Of a stretch of DNA of 64,000 nucleotides, positions 44,167 through 52,525 are shown piece by piece. The stretch's first letter is position 1. Each line of letters starts with the position of its first letter. Under the pieces are notes generated by a model that saw only the letters and a program-made list of their open reading frames with translations, was not told where the DNA came from and did not search any database. The stretch lies in NCBI RefSeq assembly GCF_002943525.1, contig NZ_CP025394.1:62001-126000 (forward strand), given 5' to 3'. The DNA is from Kitasatospora sp. MMS16-BH015 (GTDB taxonomy: Bacteria; Actinomycetota; Actinomycetes; Streptomycetales; Streptomycetaceae). The position numbers were made by a program, and so were the translations under genes.

Positions 44167-46166
44167 CGTGCTCCTCGGTGCCAGGTGAGGGCGGCGGTCA
44201 GGGCCGTGGCGAAGTCGGGAGCGGTCATCGGGATGACCGGGGCGGCGGCGGCCTGACCGGCGGGAGGCGGGGTGGTGGGTGGGAGGGTGGGCGGATCTGC
44301 CGGGTCGAGGACGGTGGTGAGCAGCGGGAGGTGCGGTGCGAGGGCGTCGCAGAGGGTGTCGAGTGCGGCGGGGAGCTCACGGACCTCCTCCGCCTCCAGC
44401 AGGCCGGTGCGGAGCAGGAGGCCGGAGTGGCGGCGGGCCTGCCGGATGCCGTAGAGGCCGGCCAGCAGGCGCAGCGGCTCCTGCAGACCGGGGTCGGTGA
44501 GGCTCGCGAGCGCGCCGGCCACGCTCTCGGCGGCGAGCCGGTGGCTGTGGCTCTCGCCGAGCTCCAGGGTCTGGGCGAGCAGGCCGTTCCACAGCTCGAA
44601 GGCGTCAGGGGTGGACTTGGCGCGGAGGTCGTGCGCGGTGCGGACCTCCTGGGTGAGTCGGTGCTCCAGGCCCCGGGCCAGGCCGGGCCACCAGAGCGGG
44701 TCGGTCACCGGCAGGTCGGAGTACCGAACGGGTGCGGCGGCGCCTGAGCCGGCACTCGCCCCGGCCGAAGCGCTCTCGGTGGGCAGGTCGGTGACCAGTG
44801 CGCGGCCCGCGTCCAGCAGGATCAGCGTGGAGTCACCCCCCGCGTTCTCGAAGGCCCGGGCCAGGTCGTGGTAGCCCTGGAGGCGGTTCTGCCGGTGGAA
44901 GCCGGCCAGCCCGCAGCGGTGCTGGCACTCCGCGATCAGGGCGGCGGTCGCCCGTGCGCTCAGCGCCTTGTGCACGGCGAGGGAGCGGTCGACGGCCGCC
45001 CACGGGGAGAAGGTCATCTCCGCCGGAGCCTGGTCGCCCTGCTCCCCGCTCACCGCCGGGCCGGCCGGACCCCCTGCCCAGGCCCGCCGGGCCTCGGCGG
45101 CGGCGCAGGTGAGCGCGAACGCCTCGGCTAGGGCGCCGAGTACGGCGTGCTGCTGGGTGCGGTACCGCAGCACGGACGCGCCCGGGGCGAGCCGACCGTG
45201 CGAACGGCGCTGCTCGCAGTACCGCAGGGTCAGGACGGCGGCCCGGCTGGCCATCGCGGCCATCGCCGTGGGCGCGGTGGCCCAGAGCGTCTGACCGACG
45301 CTCAGGGTGCGCTGGAGGCGGGCATCGTGGCTGCCGAGCGGGTCGTGGAACGTGCCGTCCGGCCGGATCCGGGCCGAGTCGTGCAGCCAGGCCCCTCGGG
45401 GCAGCCGCAGCCGGTCGAACCGGATCAGGGCGTACGGGAGCGGCACCGCATCCACGGCGATCGGGCTGGAGAGAGCGACTCCCGGCACCGGACGGCCGTC
45501 CTCACCAGAGATCGGGGTCAGGAACGAGAACACCCCGCGGTCTTCGCCCCGCACCACCAGCCGGGCGATCACCACGGCCTGCTGCGGCAGCCCTCGCCCG
45601 GGGGCTCCGACACTGGAGAACTTCGCCGCCCGGGCGTCCGGAGTGTGCAGGACGAACTCGTCGGCGGCCTCGTCGTACTCGGCCGTGGTGCGGGTGCCGA
45701 GGTGACTGCTGGCGTCACCGATCTCGGTGACCATGAAGACGCCCTTGGCCTGCACCTGCGCCAGCTCTGCGCTGCCCGGTGGCGGCGGCTCGGCCCCGGC
45801 GCGCCCCGCCTCGGGGCCCGGGGCAGGGGGCGAGCTAGGACGGCCGGCCAGGGTGGCCACCGAACCGACGCAGAGGATGTAGTGGGAGAGGAAGGCCTGG
45901 TAGAGCCAGGGGTGGGCGAGGGCGGTGGTGGCGCTCAGCGCCGCCAGCAGGTCGGTGTCGGCGAAGACCTCCGCTGCCGGGGGCAGGGCCTGCGCCAGGC
46001 GGCGCAGGGCCCGGTGATCCTGGTGGTCGCGGGAGAGCGAGTCGGGCTCGGTGGCGACCGGGCGGGTGTCGATCAGGGCGGCGACCTGGCGGCGCACGGT
46101 CGGCGGACAGCCACCGTGCCGGAGCCGGTCGAGCTCGGCGGCGGAGGTGTGGTGCTGGGGCGGCAT
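44163..46166 (-). CDS. Acyl-CoA oxidase-family flavoprotein
   Basis: A 667-aa protein of the acyl-CoA oxidase/dehydrogenase family. The FAD/substrate segment is VFMVTEIGDASSHLGTRTTA, followed by DEFVLHTP, LPQQAVVIARLVV and the late CQHRCGLAGFHRQNRLQGYHDLARAFEN. The Glu in AFEN is the best candidate for the catalytic base. Such enzymes introduce a 2,3-double bond into acyl-CoA, with oxygen as acceptor in oxidases. Small Pro/Gly-rich insertions occur near 110-125 and 375-390. Related flavoproteins (HxcO) act with FabH/FabF/ACP genes to make the lipid of CDA. It follows the acyltransferase gene by one base. Confidence 0.82.
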   Translation of the reverse strand: MPPQHHTSAAELDRLRHGGCPPTVRRQVAALIDTRPVATEPDSLSRDHQDHRALRRLAQALPPAAEVFADTDLLAALSATTALAHPWLYQAFLSHYILCVGSVATLAGRPSSPPAPGPEAGRAGAEPPPPGSAELAQVQAKGVFMVTEIGDASSHLGTRTTAEYDEAADEFVLHTPDARAAKFSSVGAPGRGLPQQAVVIARLVVRGEDRGVFSFLTPISGEDGRPVPGVALSSPIAVDAVPLPYALIRFDRLRLPRGAWLHDSARIRPDGTFHDPLGSHDARLQRTLSVGQTLWATAPTAMAAMASRAAVLTLRYCEQRRSHGRLAPGASVLRYRTQQHAVLGALAEAFALTCAAAEARRAWAGGPAGPAVSGEQGDQAPAEMTFSPWAAVDRSLAVHKALSARATAALIAECQHRCGLAGFHRQNRLQGYHDLARAFENAGGDSTLILLDAGRALVTDLPTESASAGASAGSGAAAPVRYSDLPVTDPLWWPGLARGLEHRLTQEVRTAHDLRAKSTPDAFELWNGLLAQTLELGESHSHRLAAESVAGALASLTDPGLQEPLRLLAGLYGIRQARRHSGLLLRTGLLEAEEVRELPAALDTLCDALAPHLPLLTTVLDPADPPTLPPTTPPPAGQAAAAPVIPMTAPDFATALTAALTWHRGAR

Positions 46167-46167
46167 C

Positions 46168-47436
46168 TCAGAGCCTCCTCACGGGATCGGTCTCCGACCC
46201 GGCAGTGGCATCGGGCCTGGACACGGCGGTAAGAGCGGGCCCGAACACGGCCGAGGTGGGGGCCGCAGAGGTGGGGGCGACGGCGGGAACGGACCTGGGC
46301 GTGGCAGTGGGCGCAGACCTCGGCGCAACGGTGGCGCCAGGCGCAGAGGCACGGGCCGGGCTGGACGCGGAGCGGCGGGCCGGACCGACGGCGGGTGAGC
46401 GGCCTGCGGTGGGCCCCACCGTCGCAGTGGGACCGGGCGGCCAGGAGAAGGCCGGGTCGGCAAGGGGGGATCGGGAGCTGACGGTGGGCAGGAGGTGGCG
46501 GGCGCTCATGGTGAGGGCCTGGCCGGTGCCGGCCTCGAGGATGGTCGGCGGCGAATCCGGCGGGTTCATCGAAGAGGGGGTGACGGTCGAAGAGGGGGTG
46601 ACGGGTGGAGCTGCGGTGGTGGAGGCGACGGCCTGGTGGAGGGCGGTGGGGAAATCCGCCAGGTCGGTGAGGCAGCGGCCCAGGGCACGGGGCAGGTCGG
46701 TCCGGGCGGTGTGGACCGTGCCCGCCACGGCGGAGTGGATCGGCAACCGTGGAGCGGCGAGCCGGAGGGTACGGGCGAAAGCGGTGAAGGCGGCCCCCTG
46801 ACTGTGCAGCCACGGATGGTGGGCGAGGAAGGGCAGCCTGATCCGCTGGGGTGGCCAGCCCGCCAGGTGGGCGGCGCGCTCCACCTCCTCCAACGGTCGC
46901 AGCGGGCCGGAGAGCACCACCTCCCCCGGATGGTTGATGCAGGCGAGGACGACCTCCGGGTGGCCGACCGAGAGAAGCAGCGCCTCGGCCTGCTGCGGGG
47001 AGAACCGGATCAGGGTGAGGCCGCCCTCGGCGCTGTGCAGCAACTGGCCGAGCCGACAGGCGAGGCGGGCGCCGTCGGACACGGAGAGGCTGCCGGCGGC
47101 GACCAGGGCGGGGATCTCGCCGAAGCTGACCGCCACCAGGGCATCGGCCGCCAGACCGGCCCGGACCAGGGCCCGATGGACCGCCAAGCTGACGCCGAAC
47201 TGGGCGAGTTGAACGGTGCCCACGACCTCGGCGGCCAGCTCGCGTGAGCTCGGCGGGGCACGCCCGATCAGCCGCCGCCCCAACGGGATGAGGCCGAACT
47301 CGCGCCCCGCCGGATCGGCCTCCGCGAACACCTCGGCCACCGCGCTCCGGAGCCCGGGCGCTCTGGGCAGAGCGGCCAGCAAGGGCGAGACCGAGAAATC
47401 CCCCAACCCGGGGAAGAGATGAACCGTACTCGTCAT
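46168..47436 (-). CDS. Acyltransferase (FabD-like) with a degenerate GHSxG motif
   Basis: A 422-aa protein whose first 290 residues form an AT fold. The nucleophile region reads ALVAVSFGEIPALVAAGSL: Ser104 is kept but the usual GHSxG is AVSFG. Arg128 (ACRLGQLLH) matches the malonyl-binding Arg of FabD, and His206 (PFLAHHPWL) matches the catalytic His. The last 120 residues are Ala/Pro/Ser/Thr-rich and probably disordered, unlike FabD. It may load malonyl or another unit onto the cluster's ACP. ATG 47436 follows GAAGGTGA and is the first gene of the cluster. Confidence 0.75.
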   Translation of the reverse strand: MTSTVHLFPGLGDFSVSPLLAALPRAPGLRSAVAEVFAEADPAGREFGLIPLGRRLIGRAPPSSRELAAEVVGTVQLAQFGVSLAVHRALVRAGLAADALVAVSFGEIPALVAAGSLSVSDGARLACRLGQLLHSAEGGLTLIRFSPQQAEALLLSVGHPEVVLACINHPGEVVLSGPLRPLEEVERAAHLAGWPPQRIRLPFLAHHPWLHSQGAAFTAFARTLRLAAPRLPIHSAVAGTVHTARTDLPRALGRCLTDLADFPTALHQAVASTTAAPPVTPSSTVTPSSMNPPDSPPTILEAGTGQALTMSARHLLPTVSSRSPLADPAFSWPPGPTATVGPTAGRSPAVGPARRSASSPARASAPGATVAPRSAPTATPRSVPAVAPTSAAPTSAVFGPALTAVSRPDATAGSETDPVRRL

Positions 47437-47882
47437 AGCGGGGTCACCTTCATATCCAGATCACTAAGAAATGGCTCAACCAGAGGAGGCAGCGGAAACG
47501 GGAAGGGACAGCGGGAGCAAAAGGCCCGGCAGGCACAGCCACGGCTGCCACCCGCGCAGCGCCCACCACAGCAAAGGAGACCGATCTCAGAAGCCCAAAG
47601 GCCAGGGGCTGCCACCGCCGACGCCCTTGACCCGCAAGTACATATGACAATCAGATCGCAACGCCAAGCCAACGCATTCACAGTCGCCCACCCGGGAGTT
47701 CACACCGGGCCTTTTTCACACTGACCAACTTGGCACGTCAATTCTCGTACTCCTCCTCAGCCCCCGTCAATGGATATCCGGATTGCATTTCTCGACCCCG
47801 AGAAAGAAATATGTATGACGAAACCAGGGCGCACTCGACCCCCAGCCCGCCTCACCCGCCCCCGCCGGGCCACAATGGAGCC
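47437..47882. other. 446-bp divergent intergenic region
   Basis: This region separates the acyl cluster (-) from the YchJ-like gene (+). It is less GC-rich than its surroundings. It holds the promoter listed at 47639-47667, a small hairpin with T-run (CCCGG 47691-47695, CCGGG 47705-47709, five T at 47712-47716), and an inverted repeat TTCTCG/CGAGAA (47789-47804) near the plus-strand gene. Short frames on the minus strand here (to about 80 codons) have poor codon use. Confidence 0.5.
47639..47667 (-). promoter_or_regulatory. Promoter of the acyl cluster
   Basis: On the minus strand TTGGCG (47667-47662) and TATGTA (47644-47639) are 17 bases apart. This gives a leader of about 195 bases before the acyltransferase start. 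Confidence 0.5.
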
Positions 47883-48341
47883 ATGTCTCGAGCCCGCCGC
47901 ACCCCGAAGTCCGCCCAGTCCGCCCAGTCCGCCCGGCCGTCCCGGCCCGCGCTCTCCCCCGCCGGCCCCTGCCCCTGCGGCCTCCTGGCCGCGTACGGCG
48001 ACTGCTGCGCCCGTCTCCACCGGGGCGACCTCGCCGCGAGCAGCGCCGAGCAGCTGATGCGTTCCCGGTTCAGCGCCTTCGCCGCCCGGGACGAGGCTTA
48101 CCTGCTGCGCAGTTGGCACCCGGACACCCGCCCGCCGGCCGTCGACTTCGACCCGCGGCTCAGCTGGGTCGGCCTCGAGATCCTCGCCACCACCGAGGGC
48201 GGCCCGTTCCACGAGGCCGGCACCGTCGAGTTCCGCGCCCACTACCGCGAGGGCGGCCGGGACGGCGTGATGCAGGAGAACAGCCGCTTCCTCCGCCATG
48301 AGGGCGCCTGGGTCTACGTGGACGCCCTCACCCTCAGCTGA
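47883..48341 (+). CDS. YchJ-family (UPF0225) SEC-C protein
   Basis: A 152-aa protein with the family's Cys-rich start CPCGLLAAYGDCCARLHRG, then AEQLMRSRFSAFAARDEAYLLRSWHPDTRP, and the NTF2-like end VEFRAHYREGG and FLRHEGAWVYVDA. The first part is a SEC-C-type zinc motif. Function of the family is not established. The N-terminal 30 residues are a Ser/Arg/Pro-rich extension; a later start is possible, but the ATG at 47883 is the first with GGAGCC upstream. Confidence 0.85.
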   Translation: MSRARRTPKSAQSAQSARPSRPALSPAGPCPCGLLAAYGDCCARLHRGDLAASSAEQLMRSRFSAFAARDEAYLLRSWHPDTRPPAVDFDPRLSWVGLEILATTEGGPFHEAGTVEFRAHYREGGRDGVMQENSRFLRHEGAWVYVDALTLS

Positions 48342-48388
48342 CGCCCGTCGCCACCCGGCATCCACCCCCCACCGGCTAGGCTCGGGGC

Positions 48389-48766
48389 ATGGTGGCGAGC
48401 GAGGAGACGGTCCGGGTCGACAGTTGGATCTGGTCGGTCCGGCTGACCAAGACCCGCGCCCTGGCGGCTGCGGCCTGCCGGGCCGGGCACGTCCGGGTCA
48501 ACGGGGAGCGGGCCAAGCCGGCCCAGACCGTCCGGCCCGGGGACGAGGTCCGGGTGCGGCAAGGCGGCGGCTACGAGCGGGTAGTCGTCGTGCGGCAGAC
48601 CGTGCGCAAGCGGGTCGGAGCCGCGCCCGCTGCCGAGTGCTACCTCGACAACAGCCCGCCGCCCCCGTCCACCGAGGTCGCTGCCCCGGCCGGCCTGCGC
48701 GACCGGGGCGCCGGGCGCCCGACCAAGCGCGACCGCCGCGAGGTCGAGCGCCTGCGCCGGAGCTGA
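48389..48766 (+). CDS. S4-domain RNA-binding protein (Hsp15-like)
   Basis: A 125-aa protein with an N-terminal S4 domain: VRVDSWIWSVRLTKTRALAAAACRAGHVRVNGERAKPAQTVRPGDEVRVRQ. Hsp15 in E. coli binds stalled 50S subunits with peptidyl-tRNA. The C-terminus is basic (GRPTKRDRREVERLRRS), as in Hsp15. It is probably cotranscribed with the YchJ-like gene 47 bases upstream. Confidence 0.87.
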   Translation: MVASEETVRVDSWIWSVRLTKTRALAAAACRAGHVRVNGERAKPAQTVRPGDEVRVRQGGGYERVVVVRQTVRKRVGAAPAAECYLDNSPPPPSTEVAAPAGLRDRGAGRPTKRDRREVERLRRS

Positions 48767-48778
48767 CCGGACCCGAGA

Positions 48779-48840
48779 CACCCGCAGCACCCGTCACCCG
48801 CAGCACCCGCCGTACCCGTCGCACCCGTCGCACCCGTCGC
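48779..48840. repeat. Degenerate 9-bp tandem repeats after the S4 gene
   Basis: Units such as CACCCGCAG, CACCCGTCA and CACCCGTCG follow one another; the last three are nearly identical. They lie between convergent genes and may be a slippage product with no further role. Confidence 0.6.
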
Positions 48841-48934
48841 CGGCGGGCAGGCGTTCACCGGCGACGGACCTCGTGAGCGCACACCCGCGCCAGCGCGCCG
48901 CACCTACCGTCGACGCCCCGGGCCTGGGAGACCA

Positions 48935-49726
48935 TCAGCGCCGCACGGCCGTCAGCACCGCGTACCCCTTCGGGTCCCGCCACGGCCCGCCCTCGGCGGC
49001 GAACCAGGCCTCGATCTGCGCCGTCACCCCGGCGGCCACCGCCGCGTGCTGCGCGGCACCGGCCGGGACGCCGTGCAGGCCGAGCAGGGCCAGGGCGAAG
49101 GTGACGGCCGGTGCGGGGTCGGGGAAGACCAGGGCGTTCTCCTGGCGGACGGTCAGCACTGCGCCGAACACCTCCCCAATCAACCCCGGCAGAGAGCTCC
49201 AGTGCACCCCGTTGTCGGCCGGCGCCGTGGGCCGCACGCCGTGCCGAGCCGCCTCCGCCCGGACCAGGCCGTGCAGACCGGGCACCGGGTCGGGGCGGTT
49301 GACCAGGGCGAGGAAGCGTCCGCCCGGCCGGAGGACCCGGTGCGCCTCGCGCAGGGCGGCCCGCACGTCGGAGACGTGGTAGAGCATGTGGCGGGCCGTC
49401 ACGGCCTCGAACGTGCCGTCGGGGAACGGGAGTCGGACGGCGTCGCCCACCACCGCCCGGACGCCGGGGGCCTCGGCGCAGGCGCGGGCCGCAGCCGGGG
49501 AGTAGTCCAGGCCGGTGAGCGGGCCGGTGTGGCCGGCCGCGCCGAGCCCGGCCAGGAAGGAGCCCGTACCGCAGCCGATGTCGAGCAGCGCCTCCCCCGG
49601 CCGCAGCACCAGGGCGTCGAGGGCCGCCCGCTCCACGTCGTCCGGGCGCTCGCTGTAACGGCGGTGCGTCTCGATCCGGGTCCGCAGCGGATCGAGCCGC
49701 GCGTACTCGGCGGTGGTGCCGGTCAT
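48935..49726 (-). CDS. Class I SAM-dependent methyltransferase
   Basis: A 263-aa methyltransferase with motif I LLDIGCGTGSFLAGLG, motif II LTGLDYSPAAARACAE, motif III VGDAVRLPFPDGTFEAV and the later HRVLRPGGRFLALVN. This is the UbiE/Methyltransf_11 pattern of small-molecule methyltransferases. The ATG at 49726 starts MTGTTAEYARLDPL. It stands alone between convergent and divergent neighbours. Substrate unknown. Confidence 0.82.
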   Translation of the reverse strand: MTGTTAEYARLDPLRTRIETHRRYSERPDDVERAALDALVLRPGEALLDIGCGTGSFLAGLGAAGHTGPLTGLDYSPAAARACAEAPGVRAVVGDAVRLPFPDGTFEAVTARHMLYHVSDVRAALREAHRVLRPGGRFLALVNRPDPVPGLHGLVRAEAARHGVRPTAPADNGVHWSSLPGLIGEVFGAVLTVRQENALVFPDPAPAVTFALALLGLHGVPAGAAQHAAVAAGVTAQIEAWFAAEGGPWRDPKGYAVLTAVRR

Positions 49727-49897
49727 GGGTCCCCCTCGGTCGGTCAGAAAACGCGATCATCGCAGCTCGAGCAGACCGAGCAAGCTGGGGGCCCGGCCGC
49801 CCCGTGCGACGGAGCACGGCGAGGCGCAGACTGGAGGGAGGTACTACAGCTGGGGGCCGGGCGCCACCGCACTCCGGCCCGGAGCCGAGGAGCTGCC

Positions 49898-50260
49898 ATG
49901 ACCGGGCTTGTGCGCAAGAGTCTCGACGCGCCGGAGGAGACCCGTCCCTTCGAGGACGGCAAGGGGCGGCTCGACCTGGTCGGGCTGGACAGCGGTGGCG
50001 TGGGGCGGGCCACCTTCGAACCGGGGTGGCAGTGGTCCAAGCACGTCAAGCCGTTGGCGGGGACGGACAGTTGCCAGGCCTCGCACGCGGGCTACGTGCT
50101 CTCCGGACGGATGCACATCGTGATGGACGACGGACAGGCCGAGGACTTCGGCCCCGGCGACTTCATGGCCTGCCCGCCCGGCCACGACGCCTGGGTGCTG
50201 GGCGACGAGCCCTGCGTCGTGATCGACTGGCAGGGCTACGTCGACTACGCCAAACGGTGA
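49898..50260 (+). CDS. Cupin-domain protein
   Basis: A 120-aa single-domain cupin. The barrel motif is seen in HAGYVLSGRMHIVMDDG and the later FGPGDFMACPPGHDAWVLGDEPCVVIDW. His residues in WSKHVKP and ASHAG could bind a metal. ATG 49898 follows GAGGAGCTGCC. Small cupins bind sugars, signals or act as simple enzymes; nothing here decides which. It is divergent from the methyltransferase gene. Confidence 0.8.
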   Translation: MTGLVRKSLDAPEETRPFEDGKGRLDLVGLDSGGVGRATFEPGWQWSKHVKPLAGTDSCQASHAGYVLSGRMHIVMDDGQAEDFGPGDFMACPPGHDAWVLGDEPCVVIDWQGYVDYAKR

Positions 50261-50354
50261 GCCTCCAGGGCCCCGAAACCGAAACCGGCCCCGGAACCGC
50301 AAACCCCACAGCGTCACCGGGCCCGCCGAGCGGCCGGGCCCACGGAGGCGCCGG

Positions 50355-50771
50355 TCAGACCTGGTCGTACCAGGAGAAGGCCGCGATCCGCCAGCCCTCG
50401 GGGGTGCGGACGAACTGGAAGGTCTTGGTGCCCTCGCCCCCGTAGGGCTCGCCGTCCAGCACGCCGGACTTGGCGTACTCGCCGGTGCGGGTGGCGATGT
50501 CGCCGACGATCTCGGTCCGCTCGGAGGTCTCCCACTCGGAGAACTCGACCAGCCGCCCCTCGGCGAGCAGGCGCTCCCGCGGGGCGATGAACTCCTCGAC
50601 GGTGTAGACCCTGTAGTTGGCGCCGGTCACCACGATCACACCCTGCGGCAGCACCAGCCGCCGGATCCGGTCCACCTCGGCGGGCTTGCCGCCCCGGTTG
50701 TCGAAGGCACCGAAGAACTCGGCGGTCAGCGCGTCTATTTCGGCCTTGGAGCCGGCAACATCCTGAGACAT
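50355..50771 (-). CDS. SnoaL-like/DUF4440 (NTF2-fold) protein
   Basis: A 138-aa protein starting MSQDVAGSKAEIDALTAEFFGAFDN, with VYTVEEFIAPRERLLAEGRLVEFSEWETSERTEIVGD and the final FVRTPEGWRIAAFSWYDQV. This is the cone-shaped NTF2 fold of SnoaL-like and DUF4440 proteins. No catalytic residue can be assigned. An upstream start at 50810 would add 13 residues, but the ATG at 50771 fits the fold best. A GNAT gene lies 25 bases upstream on the same strand, so they may be cotranscribed. Confidence 0.75.
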   Translation of the reverse strand: MSQDVAGSKAEIDALTAEFFGAFDNRGGKPAEVDRIRRLVLPQGVIVVTGANYRVYTVEEFIAPRERLLAEGRLVEFSEWETSERTEIVGDIATRTGEYAKSGVLDGEPYGGEGTKTFQFVRTPEGWRIAAFSWYDQV

Positions 50772-50796
50772 GCCCGGACAGTACCATTGCACTGGC

Positions 50797-51372
50797 TCAG
50801 CAGTCAGCAAGATCCTGACCGGCCGGCCCTCCGAGCCCCGTCGGGCCGAACTCCTCCGCCAGCAGACCGAAGACCAGCGAATCCCGCCAGCCGTCCCGCA
50901 GCAGCGCGGTGTGCCGCAGCAGGCCCTCCTCGCGCAGGCCGGCCTTGGCCAGCACCCGGGCCGAGCCGAGGTTGCGCGGATCGCAGGTGGCCTGCACCCG
51001 GTGCAGCCCCAACTCGCCGAAGGCCACGGTCAGCAGCGCCCGCGCGGTGGCGGTGCCCACGCCCCGGCCCCAGGCCCGGGGGTGCAGCGCGTAGGTGATC
51101 TCCCCCTGCCGGTGGGCCCGGCTGCGGACATGTACCTCCGCCATGCCGACCGGGTCGCCGGCCTGCTCCCCCAGCCGGACGAGGTAGGGGTACCGGACCT
51201 GCGGATCAGCCGCCCGGGCCTCGACCGCCCGGCGGACGAACTCCCGGCTCTGCGCCTCGGAGTTGGGACCCCAGGCCTGGTGGCGGCACACCTCCGGGAG
51301 GCTCGCCCAGCTGTGCACGGCCGGCCAGTCGGCCGACCGGAGCGGCGTCAGGGTCACCGGCGGAAGTGTCAT
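50797..51372 (-). CDS. GNAT-family acetyltransferase (RimJ/RimL-like)
   Basis: A 191-aa GNAT of the ribosomal-protein-acetyltransferase-like group. Motifs are VTLTPLRSADWPAVHSWAS at the start, ITYALHPRAWGRGVGTATARALL for acetyl-CoA binding, and the end segment ATCDPRNLGSARVLAKAGLREEG. Related proteins acetylate N-termini or small molecules such as antibiotics. The start at 51372 has no clear ribosome-binding site. Confidence 0.85.
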   Translation of the reverse strand: MTLPPVTLTPLRSADWPAVHSWASLPEVCRHQAWGPNSEAQSREFVRRAVEARAADPQVRYPYLVRLGEQAGDPVGMAEVHVRSRAHRQGEITYALHPRAWGRGVGTATARALLTVAFGELGLHRVQATCDPRNLGSARVLAKAGLREEGLLRHTALLRDGWRDSLVFGLLAEEFGPTGLGGPAGQDLADC

Positions 51373-51533
51373 ACGGTCATCACACCACGAGGACCGCGGC
51401 AATGGTCGCGACGGCGACCGCACCCACCGCGGGCCGGTGGCGTTCACGACCAGCGCGAGCGGGGCACTACGCTCACCCCCGGGCCCGGACCCGGGCCCGG
51501 CTCCTCCCCTCGTCGCTCTGGAGGCTCACCAGC

Positions 51534-52064
51534 ATGCCCACGGCCGACCGTCCGCCCCTGCCCCACGACTTCCTGCGGCCCGTCCCGTCCTTCTCGCTCT
51601 CCAGCACCGACGTCCCGGACGGCGGCACGCTGGCCGAGGCCCAGGTCTACGAGGCGGGCAACGTCTCGCCGCAGCTCAGCTGGGCCGGCTTCCCGGCCGA
51701 GACCAAGAGCTTCGCGGTGACCTGCTTCGACCCGGACGCGCCGACCGGGAGCGGCTGGTGGCACTGGGTGCTCTTCGACCTGCCGGCCGACACCACCGAG
51801 CTCCCGACCGGGGCCGGCTCCGGTGAGTTCCCGGGCCTGCCGGCCGGGGCGGTCCACGGTCGGAACGACTACGGCTCCAAGGACTTCGGCGGCGCCGCCC
51901 CGCCGCCCGGGCACGGCCCGCACCGCTACGTGTTCACGGTGCACGCGCTGCCGGTCGAGAAGCTGGGCCTCGACTCGGACACCTCCTGCGCCGCGATCGG
52001 CGGCACCCTGGGCTTCCTCGCCCTCGGCCGGGCCAGCATCATCGCCGAGTACGAGAACCACTGA
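51534..52064 (+). CDS. YbhB/YbcL-family (PEBP/RKIP-like) protein
   Basis: A 176-aa protein of the phosphatidylethanolamine-binding-protein family. Family motifs are VYEAGNVSPQLSWAGFP, FAVTCFDPDAPTGSGWWHWVLFDLP, GRNDYGSKDFGGAAPPPGHGPHRYVFTVHAL. ATG 51534 follows GGAGG by nine bases. Bacterial members are cytoplasmic or periplasmic and poorly understood; no signal peptide is present here. A strong hairpin follows. Confidence 0.9.
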   Translation: MPTADRPPLPHDFLRPVPSFSLSSTDVPDGGTLAEAQVYEAGNVSPQLSWAGFPAETKSFAVTCFDPDAPTGSGWWHWVLFDLPADTTELPTGAGSGEFPGLPAGAVHGRNDYGSKDFGGAAPPPGHGPHRYVFTVHALPVEKLGLDSDTSCAAIGGTLGFLALGRASIIAEYENH

Positions 52065-52111
52065 CCCCGAAGAACCACGGGCCCACGGGCCCACGGGCCG
52101 ACCCGCGCAGC

Positions 52112-52146
52112 GGTGCGGCCCCGAGCACCTCGCTCGGGGCCGCACC
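52112..52146. terminator. Strong bidirectional hairpin terminator
   Basis: A perfect 15-bp stem, GGTGCGGCCCCGAGC (52112-52126) with its complement (52132-52146), around ACCTC. It lies between the YbhB-like gene and a convergent small gene. Confidence 0.8.
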
Positions 52147-52165
52147 TCCATCTGCCGCGGCCGCC

Positions 52166-52348
52166 TCAGGCCAGCTTGCGCGAGCCCGTCGGCCGGACGG
52201 CGTGCCGGCCGCCTCCTCCGCTCCCGGTGCGGGTATGTCGGCTCCGCACCGGCGGGCCTGGGCGTCGATGGCCGGGCTGGTTGCCGGAGTGGGCCAGGGC
52301 GACCGCCAGCACCGGCGGGGTGGTGAGCAGCAGCAGCGTGAGCATCAT
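52166..52348 (-). CDS. Possible small membrane protein
   Basis: A 60-codon frame starts MMLTLLLLTTPPVLAVALAH, a plausible single membrane segment or signal peptide, followed by a Pro/Arg/Gly-rich tail. The double ATG at 52348 is preceded by GGAGAGG. It ends just before the strong hairpin at 52112-52146, which would serve as its terminator. No family recognised. The tail is low in complexity, so coding status is uncertain. Confidence 0.4.
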   Translation of the reverse strand: MMLTLLLLTTPPVLAVALAHSGNQPGHRRPGPPVRSRHTRTGSGGGGRHAVRPTGSRKLA

Positions 52349-52525
52349 CGGGCCGGAACCTCTCCGTAGGCGGACGATTCCCTGCCAGTCTCGCCGGATC
52401 GACGGCGCGGTAACCATGAGCACCGCCGACCGGTACGCACGGTCACCCCTGGGCGTGATGACGCTGCGTCAGTCGGCGCAGCCGCCTGCGCCGACCGGGT
52501 GGCGCACCGCCGGGGCCGGCCCGGC

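Noticed and set aside
47433..47681. Minus-strand frames of 66 and 82 codons before the acyltransferase gene, as peptide candidates
   Set aside because: Third-position GC is not as in real genes, there is no good ribosome-binding site, and they lie across the likely promoter and leader.
47691..47716. Rho-independent terminator with T-run in the acyl-cluster upstream region
   Set aside because: The stem is only 5 bp and no plus-strand gene ends before it, so it is kept only as a note in the intergenic entry.
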